Shown: positions 1 through 7,784, counted from the first letter of the stretch. The stretch: 64,000 nt of DNA from Paenibacillus terrigena DSM 21567 (GCF_000374845.1 NZ_KB895413.1:1-64000), one strand, 5' to 3'. The notes: generated from the sequence alone by a model not told the origin. Translations and numbers: made by a program.

Positions 1-56
1 CATGGGAGAGGGAGGTCCGGATGAAGAGTCATCTTATCAGGATCGGAGGAGATAGC

Positions 57-131
57 ATGAGCTTTCTGGAGATCCTTGCATTGCTCACGCTCCTAATAAA
101 GATCATTGAGTTGACTCAAAAAAAGGACTAA
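57..131 (+). CDS. 24-residue hydrophobic peptide, holin-like toxin candidate
   Basis: A 24-codon frame begins at ATG 57, six bases after GGAGGA at 45-50. The peptide starts MSFLEILALLTLLIKIIEL and ends TQKKD: one hydrophobic helix with a lysine-rich tail. This layout is typical of the small holin-like (TxpA/BsrG, Hol_Tox) type I toxin peptides of Bacillota, which insert in the membrane. An in-frame ATG at 21 with its own GGGAGG could add 12 residues. A hairpin at 146-178 follows directly. No antisense RNA promoter could be identified, so the toxin assignment is inference from size and shape only; it may simply be a small membrane peptide. Confidence 0.4.
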   Translation: MSFLEILALLTLLIKIIELTQKKD

Positions 132-145
132 TTATTTTGTTCAGT

Positions 146-178
146 AAATGGAGGGGCTTTTAAATGCTTCCTCCATTT
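146..178. terminator. Hairpin after the micro-ORF
   Basis: AAATGGAGG (146-154) and CCTCCATTT (170-178) form a perfect 9-bp stem with a 15-base loop, followed by TAATTTG. It could end the 57-131 transcript, or a converging antisense transcript, but the T-run is short. Confidence 0.4.
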
Positions 179-236
179 TAATTTGTAATGGCTTTAGACG
201 TAAAGGATCAAAATCTGCGGTATACGGAAAAATGAT

Positions 237-323
237 TAAGCTAATGGGAAACGATAGTTCAACAATAATTAACAATGACAAGGCTGCCAGCTCAAATGGC
301 AGCCTTGTTGCGCTACCGGGCAG
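237..323. repeat. Dispersed stem-loop repeat, copy A
   Basis: Left arm TAAGCTAATGGGAAACGATA then GTTCAA (237-262), stem CAAGGCTGCCA (279-289) with TGGCAGCCTTG (297-307), and right arm CGCTACCGGGCAG (311-323). It shares arms and stem with copies at 1569-1643, 4248-4318 and 9208-9290. The left and right arms resemble each other as direct repeats of CTAACGGG. The stem could also work as a terminator. Confidence 0.75.
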
Positions 324-433
324 TATAATATGGTATTATAAGGAAATAAATGCCGTTTGAAGGTTGCGAAATATAAAAAAGAATTAATCCTTTTTATTAA
401 TTAATAACGAAATGTTGAGGGAGATGAATCACA

Positions 434-949
434 ATGGCGAAAGTAATACCGGGAAGATACACAGCTCGTAAGGAGGGGGATTTCGTCGTTTTCCTAATCG
501 GCATGCGCGTCAATCGGCTCTGGGCTGTACATAAATGGCTCCCGGTATTTCTTGCAATGGGACCCATGCTGCGGGAACTTTACACCAATCGCAAGCTCGG
601 CTTCCGTGGCACGGAGTTCATGCTGGGCTGGCGCAGCGTCCATCTGCTCCAATATTGGGATTCGTATGAGCAACTGGAGGCGTATGCCCGCGGAGGGCAG
701 CATCTTACCGCTTGGCGAAATTTCAATCGCAAGGTCGGAACGGATGGAACAGTCGGAATCTACCATGAAACCTATAAGATACGAGCAGACGAGTATGAGT
801 GCGTATACGGCAATATGCCGATGTTTGGGCTTGCGAAGGTGTCGGATCACATTCCGGCTGTTGGCAAAATGGAGACGTCGCGCCGCCGTATGGGAGGGGA
901 AAATGAGCCCGCCGTGCCGACTCCGGAAAATCCTCAAAAATCGTCGTAG
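434..949 (+). CDS. DUF4188 domain-containing protein
   Basis: 171-residue cytoplasmic protein with the features of the DUF4188 family: a basic start, then VVFLIGMRVNRLWAVHKW, a GFRGTEFMLGWRSVHLLQYW block and a later H-x-T-Y-K-I segment. The family is sometimes annotated as a monooxygenase-like or phenylacetaldoxime-dehydratase-related dimeric alpha-beta barrel, but its reaction is not established. The start at ATG 434 follows GAGGGAG with suitable spacing. The C-terminal 25 residues are polar and proline-rich, probably disordered. The gene stands alone, with a partial stem-loop repeat just past its stop, and no operon partner is visible. Confidence 0.8.
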   Translation: MAKVIPGRYTARKEGDFVVFLIGMRVNRLWAVHKWLPVFLAMGPMLRELYTNRKLGFRGTEFMLGWRSVHLLQYWDSYEQLEAYARGGQHLTAWRNFNRKVGTDGTVGIYHETYKIRADEYECVYGNMPMFGLAKVSDHIPAVGKMETSRRRMGGENEPAVPTPENPQKSS

Positions 950-955
950 ATCATT

Positions 956-972
956 GCGCTAACGGGCAGGAT
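956..972. repeat. Partial copy of the stem-loop repeat (right arm)
   Basis: GCGCTAACGGGCAGG and the following ATT match the right arm of the dispersed repeat. No GGCTGCC stem lies next to it, so this is a solo arm just after the DUF4188 gene. Confidence 0.55.
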
Positions 973-1117
973 TACGTAACTATTACATATTTTTTACGTC
1001 TTTATTATTGGAACGATTTGTATATAAAGAGGATAAAGCCTGAAGTCTTTAAAGAAACAGTTTATCACATGAATAAAGGACAATTATTCAGTTTCAAAAG
1101 ATATTAAAAGTATACTA

Positions 1118-1552
1118 TTGAATAACAATGCTCAACGGTTCATGAAGGGGGAATTCACAATAGTCACAAAAGTTTGGATTGGCAGGAAGTTGATATCCAG
1201 TATACTCATGGCAGCAATTCTTTCGATTATTCTCGTTAGAATTCATGGTTATGCCCCGTTTTCCATCTATTTTTTGTACACTGCGATCGGTTTCTCAATA
1301 ATTGGCTTACCTTGCTCTGTTATTTCAGACATTATTGTCTTGAAAGTGAAAGGGAAAATACTCGGAATGTTAGTCGGGTTAAGTTTACATCTTTTGTGAG
1401 CGGAAATTATTGTATTTTTGTATTCTCTTAGCGAACCCGAATTTAAGTATGCCAGTGTTCTGGGTTACTCGGTTTTTATTGCCTCAGCAGGCTTATGGGT
1501 GGTTGATACTATTTTCAAACAAATTCAGTTTCCAGCTAAAACAAAACAATGA
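1118..1552 (+). pseudogene. Small integral membrane protein, split by in-frame TGA
   Basis: One frame runs 145 codons, broken only by TGA at 1397-1399. The first part has hydrophobic helices (ISSILMAAILSIILVRI; YFLYTAIGFSIIGLPCSVI). After the TGA the same frame continues AEIIVFLYSLSEPEF, ASVLGYSVFIASAGLWVV and ends IQFPAKTKQ at 1552, giving about four membrane segments in all. A TGG-to-TGA change would explain the break. The start is also doubtful: AAGGGGG (1145-1151) is followed by ATA at the usual distance, and the other possible start is TTG 1118. I do not recognise the family. It is either a decayed gene or a sequencing error. Confidence 0.55.
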
Positions 1553-1568
1553 TGTGCCCTACATATTG

Positions 1569-1643
1569 TTAAGCTAACGGGACACGATAGTTCAGTACCA
1601 AAAGGGCTGCCGAGTGGCAGCCCTTTATTCCGCTAACGGGCAG
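1569..1643. repeat. Dispersed stem-loop repeat, copy B
   Basis: Left arm TTAAGCTAACGGGACACGAT then AGTTCAG, stem AAAGGGCTGCC (1601-1611) with GGCAGCCCTTT (1616-1626) around a GAGT loop, and right arm CGCTAACGGGCAG (1631-1643). It is the most symmetrical copy. It lies between a pseudogene and the secreted-peptide gene. Confidence 0.8.
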
Positions 1644-1727
1644 TCATGTTCAATGGAATGGATTGTGCTAAAATGGAATATAAAGTTAATTTATACTTTG
1701 GTAAATTGGACAAAGGAGTGGTTGTAT

Positions 1728-1853
1728 ATGAAAAGAGCGTCATTTCTTATCTCTCTGTTAGTTGGAGTTACCTTCATTGTTTATTCTGCTATTCCATCTG
1801 TATATGCCTATCCGTATAGCGATGGCCCTAATTCAGGCCCGACAAATATGTAG
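1728..1853 (+). CDS. 41-residue secreted peptide precursor
   Basis: ATG 1728 follows AAAGGAG at 1712-1718. The peptide begins MKRASFLISLLVGVTFIVYS, a basic start with a hydrophobic core, and continues AIPSVYA before a short polar tail YPYSDGPNSGPTNM. That is a standard Sec signal peptide with a likely cut after VYA, leaving about 14 residues. I do not recognise the family. Size and layout resemble Phr-type signalling pro-peptides, and a TPR protein gene lies convergent 180 bases downstream, but nothing in the sequence proves a pairing. It could equally be a small exported protein of unknown role. Confidence 0.6.
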   Translation: MKRASFLISLLVGVTFIVYSAIPSVYAYPYSDGPNSGPTNM

Positions 1854-1982
1854 GAATTAGTATTAGTAATTACTTACGACGCATGGTTATTGTTCTTATT
1901 CCTTGGTCTTGTCATATCAATTTTTTCGATTTTAAAACTCCGAAAAAACTAAGGCTAATTATCTTGTTCAACGATTTAATTT

Positions 1983-2000
1983 CTAACGGGAAGGATAGTT
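1983..2000. repeat. Degenerate arm of the stem-loop repeat
   Basis: CTAACGGGAAGGATAGTT matches the shared arm consensus CTAACGGGnAnGATAGTT. No stem is present beside it. Confidence 0.45.
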
Positions 2001-2030
2001 GGATGGATCAGGGAGCCTATGCTTCTTCCT

Positions 2031-2990
2031 CTATGATTCTCCCAATCCGAGACGCTCCATGGCTCTTGTAACGAGCAGAGGGATTTGAAGATCTTGCGCC
2101 AAACGAAGCGCTTCTTCATAAGCACTAACCGCTTCTACCGTTTCTTGTCGAGATGCCATGATATCCCCGAGAGTCAGCAGGGAAGAGGAGACATATCTTT
2201 GATATCCCATTTTATTAGCAAGCGCAAGCGCCTTATCTGCATGAAGTTGGGCATTTTCTAAGTCTACCCTCTTAAGATAAATATCGCTTAACAATAAATG
2301 GTCAAGTGGCTGATAGGGCATGAACCCAGACTGTTGGCGTAACTCCAGTGCTAGCTGGGCCTGGTACAAAGCTTGGTCCAAGTCGCCTTTGATCAAGGCA
2401 TTGTAGGCAAAGTGTCGGACGGGTTCCGATTTCTCGAATATATGACCGGAAAGGTCGGCAATTTCGAAAGCTTGGGTATAGAAATGCAATGCTTTTTCAA
2501 TCTCTTGCCACCGCTCGAACACCGTTCCAATATGAAAAAGGGATTCACTGATCCCCCTCGAATCCCCTAATTCATCCCGAATCTGTAACGCCTGTTGCTG
2601 ATAGTCCAGTGCTTCCTTATACTTCTCCTGTGTACCTACTACGGACGCACTCGCGTTCAAATCGGCAAAATAATGAGCGATTCCAAGCAAACTTAAGGAA
2701 TCCGCAGCCCGCTTGCGGTCTTGGACCTCCTCGGTAAGCTGCCTGGTCTTTCGCAAAGTAGCAAACATAAGCTCAGGGTTGTGGTTTGTAGATAAATATT
2801 CGAAAACACGAATCTTACCCTCCATAAGCAGTAACTTGAGCAGATGAGTATCGCTTAGCTCGGGCAACTGGATCGAAGCGTGCAGTACTTTTAATGCGAG
2901 TGATGAATTTCCGGCATAATGATAACTTCGTGCGATATCGCTAAGTGAATCCACAGCGACGTCAAATGGCTTTTCCATTGGCTGCTTCAT
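2031..2990 (-). CDS. Tetratricopeptide repeat protein
   Basis: 319-residue soluble helical protein made of repeated TPR-like helix pairs. Examples are AAGNSSLAL-type pairs near the N-terminus, YKEALDYQQQALQIRDELGD, ISESLFHIGTVFERWQEIEK, ALYQAQLALELR, NAQLHADKALALANKMG and EAVSAYEEALRLAQDLQ. TPR arrays bind peptides or partner proteins. The start at 2990 (MKQPMEKPF) is chosen because AAAAGGAG lies eight bases upstream; a longer frame to 3062 lacks such a site. No HTH domain is present, so it is not itself a DNA-binding RRNPP regulator, although Rap-like regulators also lack one. It is convergent with the secreted-peptide gene at 1728-1853. Confidence 0.8.
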   Translation of the reverse strand: MKQPMEKPFDVAVDSLSDIARSYHYAGNSSLALKVLHASIQLPELSDTHLLKLLLMEGKIRVFEYLSTNHNPELMFATLRKTRQLTEEVQDRKRAADSLSLLGIAHYFADLNASASVVGTQEKYKEALDYQQQALQIRDELGDSRGISESLFHIGTVFERWQEIEKALHFYTQAFEIADLSGHIFEKSEPVRHFAYNALIKGDLDQALYQAQLALELRQQSGFMPYQPLDHLLLSDIYLKRVDLENAQLHADKALALANKMGYQRYVSSSLLTLGDIMASRQETVEAVSAYEEALRLAQDLQIPLLVTRAMERLGLGES

Positions 2991-3166
2991 TACACATTCT
3001 CCTTTTAAATAACATTGAATCGAACTACTATTCATAGTAAGAACAGTGGACCCGTCGGGCAATAATCAAACGATCTTGCGTGTCTTTTAGTGAACAAAAA
3101 CGAGAAATTGTTGAAAAAAGGACTCAGTAGAAAAGTGTGAACCGGAATGGAAAAAAGGAGGCCTCC

Positions 3167-3745
3167 ATGGTGGATGTAACAAGGAAAGAGGATCGGCGAA
3201 TACAGCGTACGCGCGAGTTGCTAAGGAGGGGCTTCATTGAAGTAATAAGGGAAAAGGGCTTCGATTCCATGAACATTCAGGACATAGCTGATCGGGCAAA
3301 CGTGAATCGCGGCACCTTCTATCTTCATTACAATGATAAATACATGCTGCTGGATGAAATCGTCCGTGATACTTTCAAAAAAATGCTGCGAGATGCGGTT
3401 CCGCACCAGCCGCGGTGGGAGAGGGGAACTTTACGGCTCATTGTCTTGACGGTGTTGAACTGCTTTGAAGAGAAGTACCGCCATCGGCAACCCTCGTCAC
3501 GGATTCCGTCAGCGCTACTTGAAAATGCCATTCGTGATGAGTTAACCTTCTATCTTGCCTGTTTGATAGGATCGGAAAGCTCAGATTCCTCCAAGGAGTC
3601 GCACGCGAAGGCACATATAGTCGGCTGGGCAATTTTTGGAGCTGCTACCCAGTGGAGTCGTGAAATCATTACCATGTCAGCGGAGCAGATGGCGGATGTC
3701 ATATGTTCTGTTATAGTAACTGCAGGTTATAATAATGAATTGTAA
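3167..3745 (+). CDS. TetR/AcrR family transcriptional regulator
   Basis: 192-residue repressor-type protein. The N-terminal HTH is clear at residues 10-60: RRIQRTRELLRRGFIEVIRE, GFDSMNIQDIADRANVNRGT and FYLHYNDKYMLLDEIV. The C-terminal ligand domain looks like the TetR_C_7/8 type (GWAIFGAATQWS). ATG 3167 is selected by AAGGAGG five bases upstream; the longer frame from 3137 has no site. It is divergent from the TPR gene. No target operon is evident: downstream is only a short acidic protein gene. Ligand and targets are unknown. Confidence 0.85.
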   Translation: MVDVTRKEDRRIQRTRELLRRGFIEVIREKGFDSMNIQDIADRANVNRGTFYLHYNDKYMLLDEIVRDTFKKMLRDAVPHQPRWERGTLRLIVLTVLNCFEEKYRHRQPSSRIPSALLENAIRDELTFYLACLIGSESSDSSKESHAKAHIVGWAIFGAATQWSREIITMSAEQMADVICSVIVTAGYNNEL

Positions 3746-3940
3746 GGTGTAAGGAATGGAATATACTCAACCAATAGGACGAAATATCCGTCACTTGCTT
3801 GATAACGGTGCAACGTTACTGAAAAAAGATTGATTTACAGTAATTTATTCGTCGAAGCTGGAAAAGCAATATACCATGTATAAAATTGGTTTTATAGGGA
3901 ATTGTAATTCAATCCGTATACGAAGGAGCTGAAGTAAAAT

Positions 3941-4165
3941 ATGACCCATCCCAAAGACGACTATGGGGTATTAGGTAATAAAGTCGAAGTTGATTCGGAT
4001 GTGAACGAGGATCGTAATCGAGAGGAGCAGTTGGATGACTCCTTTGAGGCCTGGTATGGGAATATCAATGACCAGGTGAAGCAAAAGCTAGATCTAACGA
4101 GCGTTCCGCAGGATAGTGTATTTGATACAGCCGTCGGCATGGATGAGGATCCATCCCAGGATTAA
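3941..4165 (+). CDS. Acidic 74-residue protein of unknown function
   Basis: Highly acidic and polar small protein (MTHPKDDYGVLGNKVEVD, then ...DEDPSQD) with no membrane segment or signal peptide. ATG 3941 follows AAGGAG with good spacing. I do not recognise the family. Small acidic proteins of this type are frequent in spore-formers, but no sporulation signature is visible here. A stem-loop repeat lies 80 bases downstream and may end the transcript. Confidence 0.6.
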   Translation: MTHPKDDYGVLGNKVEVDSDVNEDRNREEQLDDSFEAWYGNINDQVKQKLDLTSVPQDSVFDTAVGMDEDPSQD

Positions 4166-4247
4166 GAGCTCAACAACCATAACATTGTGGCTGCCGCTGA
4201 ATGAAGTTCCCCTGCTTAAGATTCTGACTTTTCACGGATATTTATTA

Positions 4248-4318
4248 CTCAACGGAAACGATAGTTCAATTTCCAACAGGCTGCCATAATAATGGCAGCC
4301 TATTAAGCTAACGGGCAG
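4248..4318. repeat. Dispersed stem-loop repeat, copy C
   Basis: Left arm CTCAACGGAAACGATAGTTC, stem AGGCTGCCAT (4278-4287) with ATGGCAGCCT (4292-4301), and right arm GCTAACGGGCAG (4307-4318). The rest of the 4166-4516 gap (about 350 bases) shows no gene I can support. Confidence 0.75.
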
Positions 4319-4516
4319 TCTCAGGATTTAATTACGGGGTGTCTATAGTCTAATCATTTAAGGAATTGATTGGTATTGGACAGTGTAAAGCTCTGATTTA
4401 ATATTGTTCGTTGAAAGAGAGGAAATGATTTTGGTGAGAGCTTGGATGTCCAAGCCAAATTGCTACGGAAACCCAAGCAATTTGGGGATCGGCATGAATG
4501 TGTTCGCCACAGGAAC

Positions 4517-5449
4517 CTATTTAAAAATACGATCAATTTCGTTGATTTCTTCTTCTGTCAGGTGGACGTCTAATGTTTTTAAATTATCCAGCACTTGCTC
4601 TGCTCTTTTTGCTCCGGGAATGACAACACCAATTGAATCATGCCTTAAATACCAAGCAAGGACTACATGAGCAACTTCGGCATTTTTTTCATTTGCAATT
4701 TTACGGAGCTGCTCTACCTTTTCTAGATTTTTTTTAAATACATCGCCCTGGAATAGAGGCATATCTTTGCGTAGATCATTGAATGTCATATCTTTATTGT
4801 ATTTACCAGCCAGTATGCCTGATGCTAGCGGAAAGTATGGAATAAACGAGATATTATTCTCTGTCGTATATGGAAAGAATTCTTGTTCCGCTTCACGCTG
4901 CAGCAAATTGTAGTTTCCCTGTAATACATCGACATAACCATCTTTATTTGCTTCTTTCAATTGTTCAAGTGAGAAGTTGGAAACGCCAATTGCTCTAATT
5001 TTACCTTCGTCCTTCAGCTGTTTTAAGACTCCAACCGCCTCATCTTTTGGTGTATCCTGATCTGGAACATGAATATAAAATAAATCTATGTAATCTGTTT
5101 GCAGCCTTTTCAAACTACCTTCAACGGCTTGTTTCAAAAAAGCAGGCGAATTATCCATGGCAATATCATTGCCGGCAAGTGTAAGGCCGCCTTTTGTTGC
5201 AAGGATGAATTCATGACGTTTCCCTGATTCTTTTATCGCTTCACCTACTAGCTCCTCTGAACGTCCTGTTCCATAAAAAAACGCTGTATCAAAAAAATTC
5301 ACTCCATGGTTGATCGCAGCCCATAGACAATCTTTTCCTACTTCTTCATTTAAATTAGGAAAAATATTGTGCCCACCTACAGCGCTTGTTCCAAGTCCGA
5401 TTGGATTGACAACTAAATCTGTTTTGCCAATTCGTGTTTGTTTCGTCAT
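4517..5449 (-). CDS. Aldo/keto reductase
   Basis: 310-residue (alpha/beta)8 NAD(P)H-dependent oxidoreductase. The catalytic tetrad is present: Asp and Tyr in [11 protein letters not shown], Lys in ILATKGG and His in [10 protein letters not shown]. The cofactor end carries [15 protein letters not shown]. Membership of the IolS/YqkF-like bacterial AKR group is likely; the substrate is unknown. The start is set at ATG 5449 because GAGGGAG sits 9-11 bases upstream, whereas TTG 5458 is too close. It lies downstream of three gene remnants on the same strand. The AT-rich codon use resembles the Rrf2/azoreductase pair more than the neighbouring TetR gene. Confidence 0.9.
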   Translation of the reverse strand: MTKQTRIGKTDLVVNPIGLGTSAVGGHNIFPNLNEEVGKDCLWAAINHGVNFFDTAFFYGTGRSEELVGEAIKESGKRHEFILATKGGLTLAGNDIAMDNSPAFLKQAVEGSLKRLQTDYIDLFYIHVPDQDTPKDEAVGVLKQLKDEGKIRAIGVSNFSLEQLKEANKDGYVDVLQGNYNLLQREAEQEFFPYTTENNISFIPYFPLASGILAGKYNKDMTFNDLRKDMPLFQGDVFKKNLEKVEQLRKIANEKNAEVAHVVLAWYLRHDSIGVVIPGAKRAEQVLDNLKTLDVHLTEEEINEIDRIFK

Positions 5450-5454
5450 TCGCT

Positions 5455-5556
5455 TCAACTCCCTCTCATTTTTAAGCTTAGCGTACGTTTAGCGCCACTG
5501 GCTGCCGCAACGGCGTGCATCCCGCTGGTAAAGGCTTCACGTGTGCCGGTGATCAT
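5455..5556 (-). pseudogene. Remnant resembling an MFS transporter tail
   Basis: A short frame encodes MITGTREAFTSGMHAVAAAS and then runs into unrelated residues. The TREAFTSGMHA pattern resembles the last loop before the final helices of DHA2-type MFS drug exporters; the helices are gone. It is a decay product between the SRPBCC remnant and the aldo/keto reductase. Recognition rests on one short motif, so confidence is low. Confidence 0.35.
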
Positions 5557-5568
5557 GCAAGACTTTCT

Positions 5569-5736
5569 TCATTCGTTCTGCAGCTCCAAGCCCAACTTAT
5601 CTAACATAAATTTTGTGCCGTGCTCTCGCTGTCCTGGTGTATCGTGACCATCGAAAAAGGCTCCTTGTTCGGTATAGATGAGTTGAGTGCCGTCGCCTGA
5701 CTGCAAGGTAGAGTACTTTACAGATCGTTCTTTCAT
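5569..5736 (-). pseudogene. C-terminal remnant of an SRPBCC (AHSA1-type) protein
   Basis: A 55-codon frame ([18 protein letters not shown] onward) contains [20 protein letters not shown] and MLDKLGLEL. This is the hallmark end of SRPBCC/AHSA1-like proteins (normally 140-160 residues). The N-terminal two thirds are missing, and the frame starts four bases after the stop of a truncated MerR gene. Together they look like the product of an internal deletion across an old MerR-SRPBCC locus. Confidence 0.55.
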
Positions 5737-5739
5737 GGT

Positions 5740-6003
5740 TTATTTTGTCCTCCACTGGGATGGTCTGAACAGAGTGAAATGATTGCCGTCAATAACGGAT
5801 TTGACCTGATCCAACGACAAGCCGAGCTCCTTCAATGACAGAACTTGCTGCAGCTGCGCAATATCGGATCCTGTATAGATCCTGTGTCCGGAGTCAGTAT
5901 GACCGGATGGAAAGAACAAACCGATCTGGTCGTAGTATCGCAATGTTCGAACCGTTAATCTTGCTAATTTTGCAAGTTCTCCAACTTTCCACTCCCGTTT
6001 CAT
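5740..6003 (-). pseudogene. Truncated MerR family regulator
   Basis: The N-terminal MerR HTH is intact (WKVGELAKLARLTVRTLRYY, DQIGLFFPSGHTDSGHR, IAQLQQVLSLKELGLSL). The protein stops after about 87 residues (NHFTLFRPSQWRTK) where TipA-like regulators carry a long helix and effector domain. ATG 6003 follows AAAGGGG at six bases. It might still bind DNA, but the dimerisation helix is largely lost. A deletion joining it to the SRPBCC remnant is the simplest explanation. Confidence 0.65.
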
Positions 6004-6427
6004 GATCATCCCCTTTCTTTCGCGCGAGGTTTTTACCGGTATCCATAGCGTAAACCATTACGTTACGATAGTTTCAAGTAGAAAATAGAAAATTTTAAAC
6101 TTTTGCATGATAATAGGGTGAGGTAAGAGAATTCTTTATTCCGATGCAGAATGCTCGTCCTCATGCATGTATGGTGGATGAACTGTCCGCAAATAATAAA
6201 GTTTTGTGATAATAATGTTGTGGACTGAAATATAAAGTCTTAGACTGAACAGCCTCGTTCCGAAGCATTTATAACAATGTATACGGTAGATTCCGGTCTG
6301 AGGAGGAGCTAAAGGCACCTTAGCTTCTTAAAGCTGAAATATCCCGCATTGCTGTACCAGAGCGAGATGCCAAGGAATTTACGATATTCAGACAGGTTAT
6401 AACCCTCATTGATCGGCTGCTTTTTTA

Positions 6428-6450
6428 AACTAACGGGCAGGATAGTGGAA
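6428..6450. repeat. Partial copy of the stem-loop repeat
   Basis: AACTAACGGGCAGGATAGTG matches the shared arm. GATCGGCTGC at 6411-6420 just upstream may be half of a lost stem. Confidence 0.5.
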
Positions 6451-6620
6451 CAAATCGAACTTATTTTCGATTAAGAAATGGTAGAAGATAACTAGATATG
6501 TCTAGAGGTTCGATCAGTGACTGTGGACATATTCAATGCCTCATTGCATCATTGCATCACTAAATTTCCAGAGTGTCAGGCTGCGAGTCGGTATTGACAA
6601 TAGGATTAAACCATCATGTG

Positions 6621-6666
6621 CATAAAACGAAGAAACCCTCATAATAGAGGATTTCTTCGTTTTATG
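6621..6666. terminator. Long near-perfect hairpin
   Basis: CATAAAACGAAGAAACCCTC (6621-6640) pairs with GAGGATTTCTTCGTTTTATG (6647-6666), a 20-bp stem with one mismatch and a six-base loop. It is flanked by no recognisable gene, so it may be an orphan bidirectional terminator left after gene loss. Confidence 0.5.
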
Positions 6667-6982
6667 CGATTCGATGCCGTATTTTGAATCAGTTATTCAA
6701 ATTGGATGGGAAACGTTGAGAGGGATATCAATATATTAAGATCTACAACAAGAAAATATCGGTTCCTGTAGATATCAGAAAATAAAACTATGCTCGTATC
6801 ACCCGGAAGATAGACACTTTTGAAAAGGAGGTCGGCGCTTTCAAGATTTTACTAATGCTTTGTAATCTACTGATTGTGGATGCTTCTCCAGCCACCCTTT
6901 TCAATCATAAAATTATTCATGTTTCCTATCCGATAATCCGAAAATTTCGGATGTCGAGGTTGGTAACTGATAATAAATATAT

Positions 6983-7024
6983 AAAGCCCTGAAAATTTGC
7001 AGAAGATTTTCAGGGCTTTGTTTA
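6983..7024 (-). terminator. Terminator after the Rrf2 gene
   Basis: AAAGCCCTGAAAAT (6983-6996) and ATTTTCAGGGCTTT (7006-7019) form a 14-bp stem 30 bases past the stop of the minus-strand Rrf2 gene, with A/T-rich flanks on both sides. Confidence 0.7.
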
Positions 7025-7051
7025 TATTAATAATTACGTTTTTAAAATGAG

Positions 7052-7558
7052 TTAGTTTGAGTTTTTACTTATAAAGTATTCTCGGCTATCTGTCCGCAAT
7101 TTTTCAGGTAAAACGTGATTAAGTTCATCATTTAACCATGCAAGGGTCTTATTACGAAGAAACTCACGCATATATTCTTCTGCCTCAAGCATAGTTAAGT
7201 TAATCGTACAAGAAGAATTGGCGGAAGCACAGGAAGAGTATTCTTTATCTAAATGCATAAGATTATTTTTCAAAACATTTTTACATTGAAAAATAGGTTT
7301 TACTCCTTCAACTGCTTCTATTACATCCCAAAAAGAAATTTCATCGGGGGACTTAGCTAATTTATAACCACCTTTTACACCAGGTGTCGAACTCACGATA
7401 CCAGCCTTTGATAATTTACCAAAAACTTTTGAGAGATATGTTTCTGAAAGCCCTTGAAATTCTGAAAGGTCTTTTATTCCAATACTATCCTCTTCGGGTA
7501 CGTCTATTAAATAAACAAGGCTATGCAACGCATATTCAACCATAACACTATACTGCAT
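7052..7558 (-). CDS. Rrf2 family transcriptional regulator
   Basis: 168-residue winged-helix regulator of the Rrf2 family: MQYSVMVEYALHSLVYL, LSETYLSKVFGKLSKAGIVS and GVKGGYKLAKSPDEISFWDV. The region that binds Fe-S in IscR/NsrR has four cysteines (FQCKNV, then SSCASANSSC), with spacing unlike the classical C-x5-C-x5-C, so either a redox thiol switch or a cluster is possible. It is divergent from the azoreductase-like gene at 7785. The large palindrome at that promoter is the obvious binding candidate. Transcript ends at the 6983-7024 hairpin. Confidence 0.9.
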   Translation of the reverse strand: MQYSVMVEYALHSLVYLIDVPEEDSIGIKDLSEFQGLSETYLSKVFGKLSKAGIVSSTPGVKGGYKLAKSPDEISFWDVIEAVEGVKPIFQCKNVLKNNLMHLDKEYSSCASANSSCTINLTMLEAEEYMREFLRNKTLAWLNDELNHVLPEKLRTDSREYFISKNSN

Positions 7559-7662
7559 ATAGACTCACCTGCTTTCATTGTAAAAGGCTATCAAAACAAT
7601 TATTATAAGCCCTAAATGTTTTTGTGTAAATTAGCAAAAACTAACTTTAGAATCTATAGAGT

Positions 7663-7691
7663 TTGACAAAAGGCTATGAAACCTTTATATT
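7663..7691 (+). promoter_or_regulatory. Sigma-A promoter of the azoreductase gene
   Basis: TTGACA (7663-7668), a 17-base spacer and TATATT (7686-7691). The predicted start near 7698 falls at the edge of the palindrome at 7701-7733. Confidence 0.75.
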
Positions 7692-7700
7692 GTCTATTGT

Positions 7701-7733
7701 ATTAATCGTCGATTTAATTTATCGACGATTAAT
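7701..7733. promoter_or_regulatory. Operator palindrome
   Basis: ATTAATCGTCGAT (7701-7713) and ATCGACGATTAAT (7721-7733) form a perfect 13-bp inverted repeat around TTAATTT, just past the predicted transcription start. Position and symmetry fit a repressor site, most simply for the divergent Rrf2 protein. Confidence 0.75.
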
Positions 7734-7784
7734 AGTATCGATAATTAAGATTAAGTAAATTAAATTTAAAGGAGAAAACATCCA

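Larger units (their letters stand above)
6010..7051. other. About 1 kb without a supportable gene
   Basis: AT-rich intergenic stretch. It contains a repeat arm (6428-6450), a long hairpin (6621-6666) and a terminator (6983-7024). A stop-bounded piece near 6330-6427 (KAEISRIAVPERDAKEFTIF, then RQVITLIDRLL) looks protein-like but has no start, and may be a gene remnant. Nothing else could be supported. Confidence 0.5.

Noticed and set aside
148-360. Open frame of 70 codons across repeat copy A
   Set aside because: It crosses two hairpins of the dispersed repeat, has no suitable ribosome binding site and a composition unlike protein.
494-962. Frames on both strands overlapping the DUF4188 gene
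   Set aside because: They are shadows of a recognised gene with good start signals; their products match nothing I know.
4404-4670. Forward frame overlapping the end of the aldo/keto reductase
   Set aside because: Lies largely antisense to a clear enzyme gene and has no family features.
6136-6318. 60-codon minus-strand frame in the large gap
   Set aside because: No ribosome binding site and no recognisable motif.
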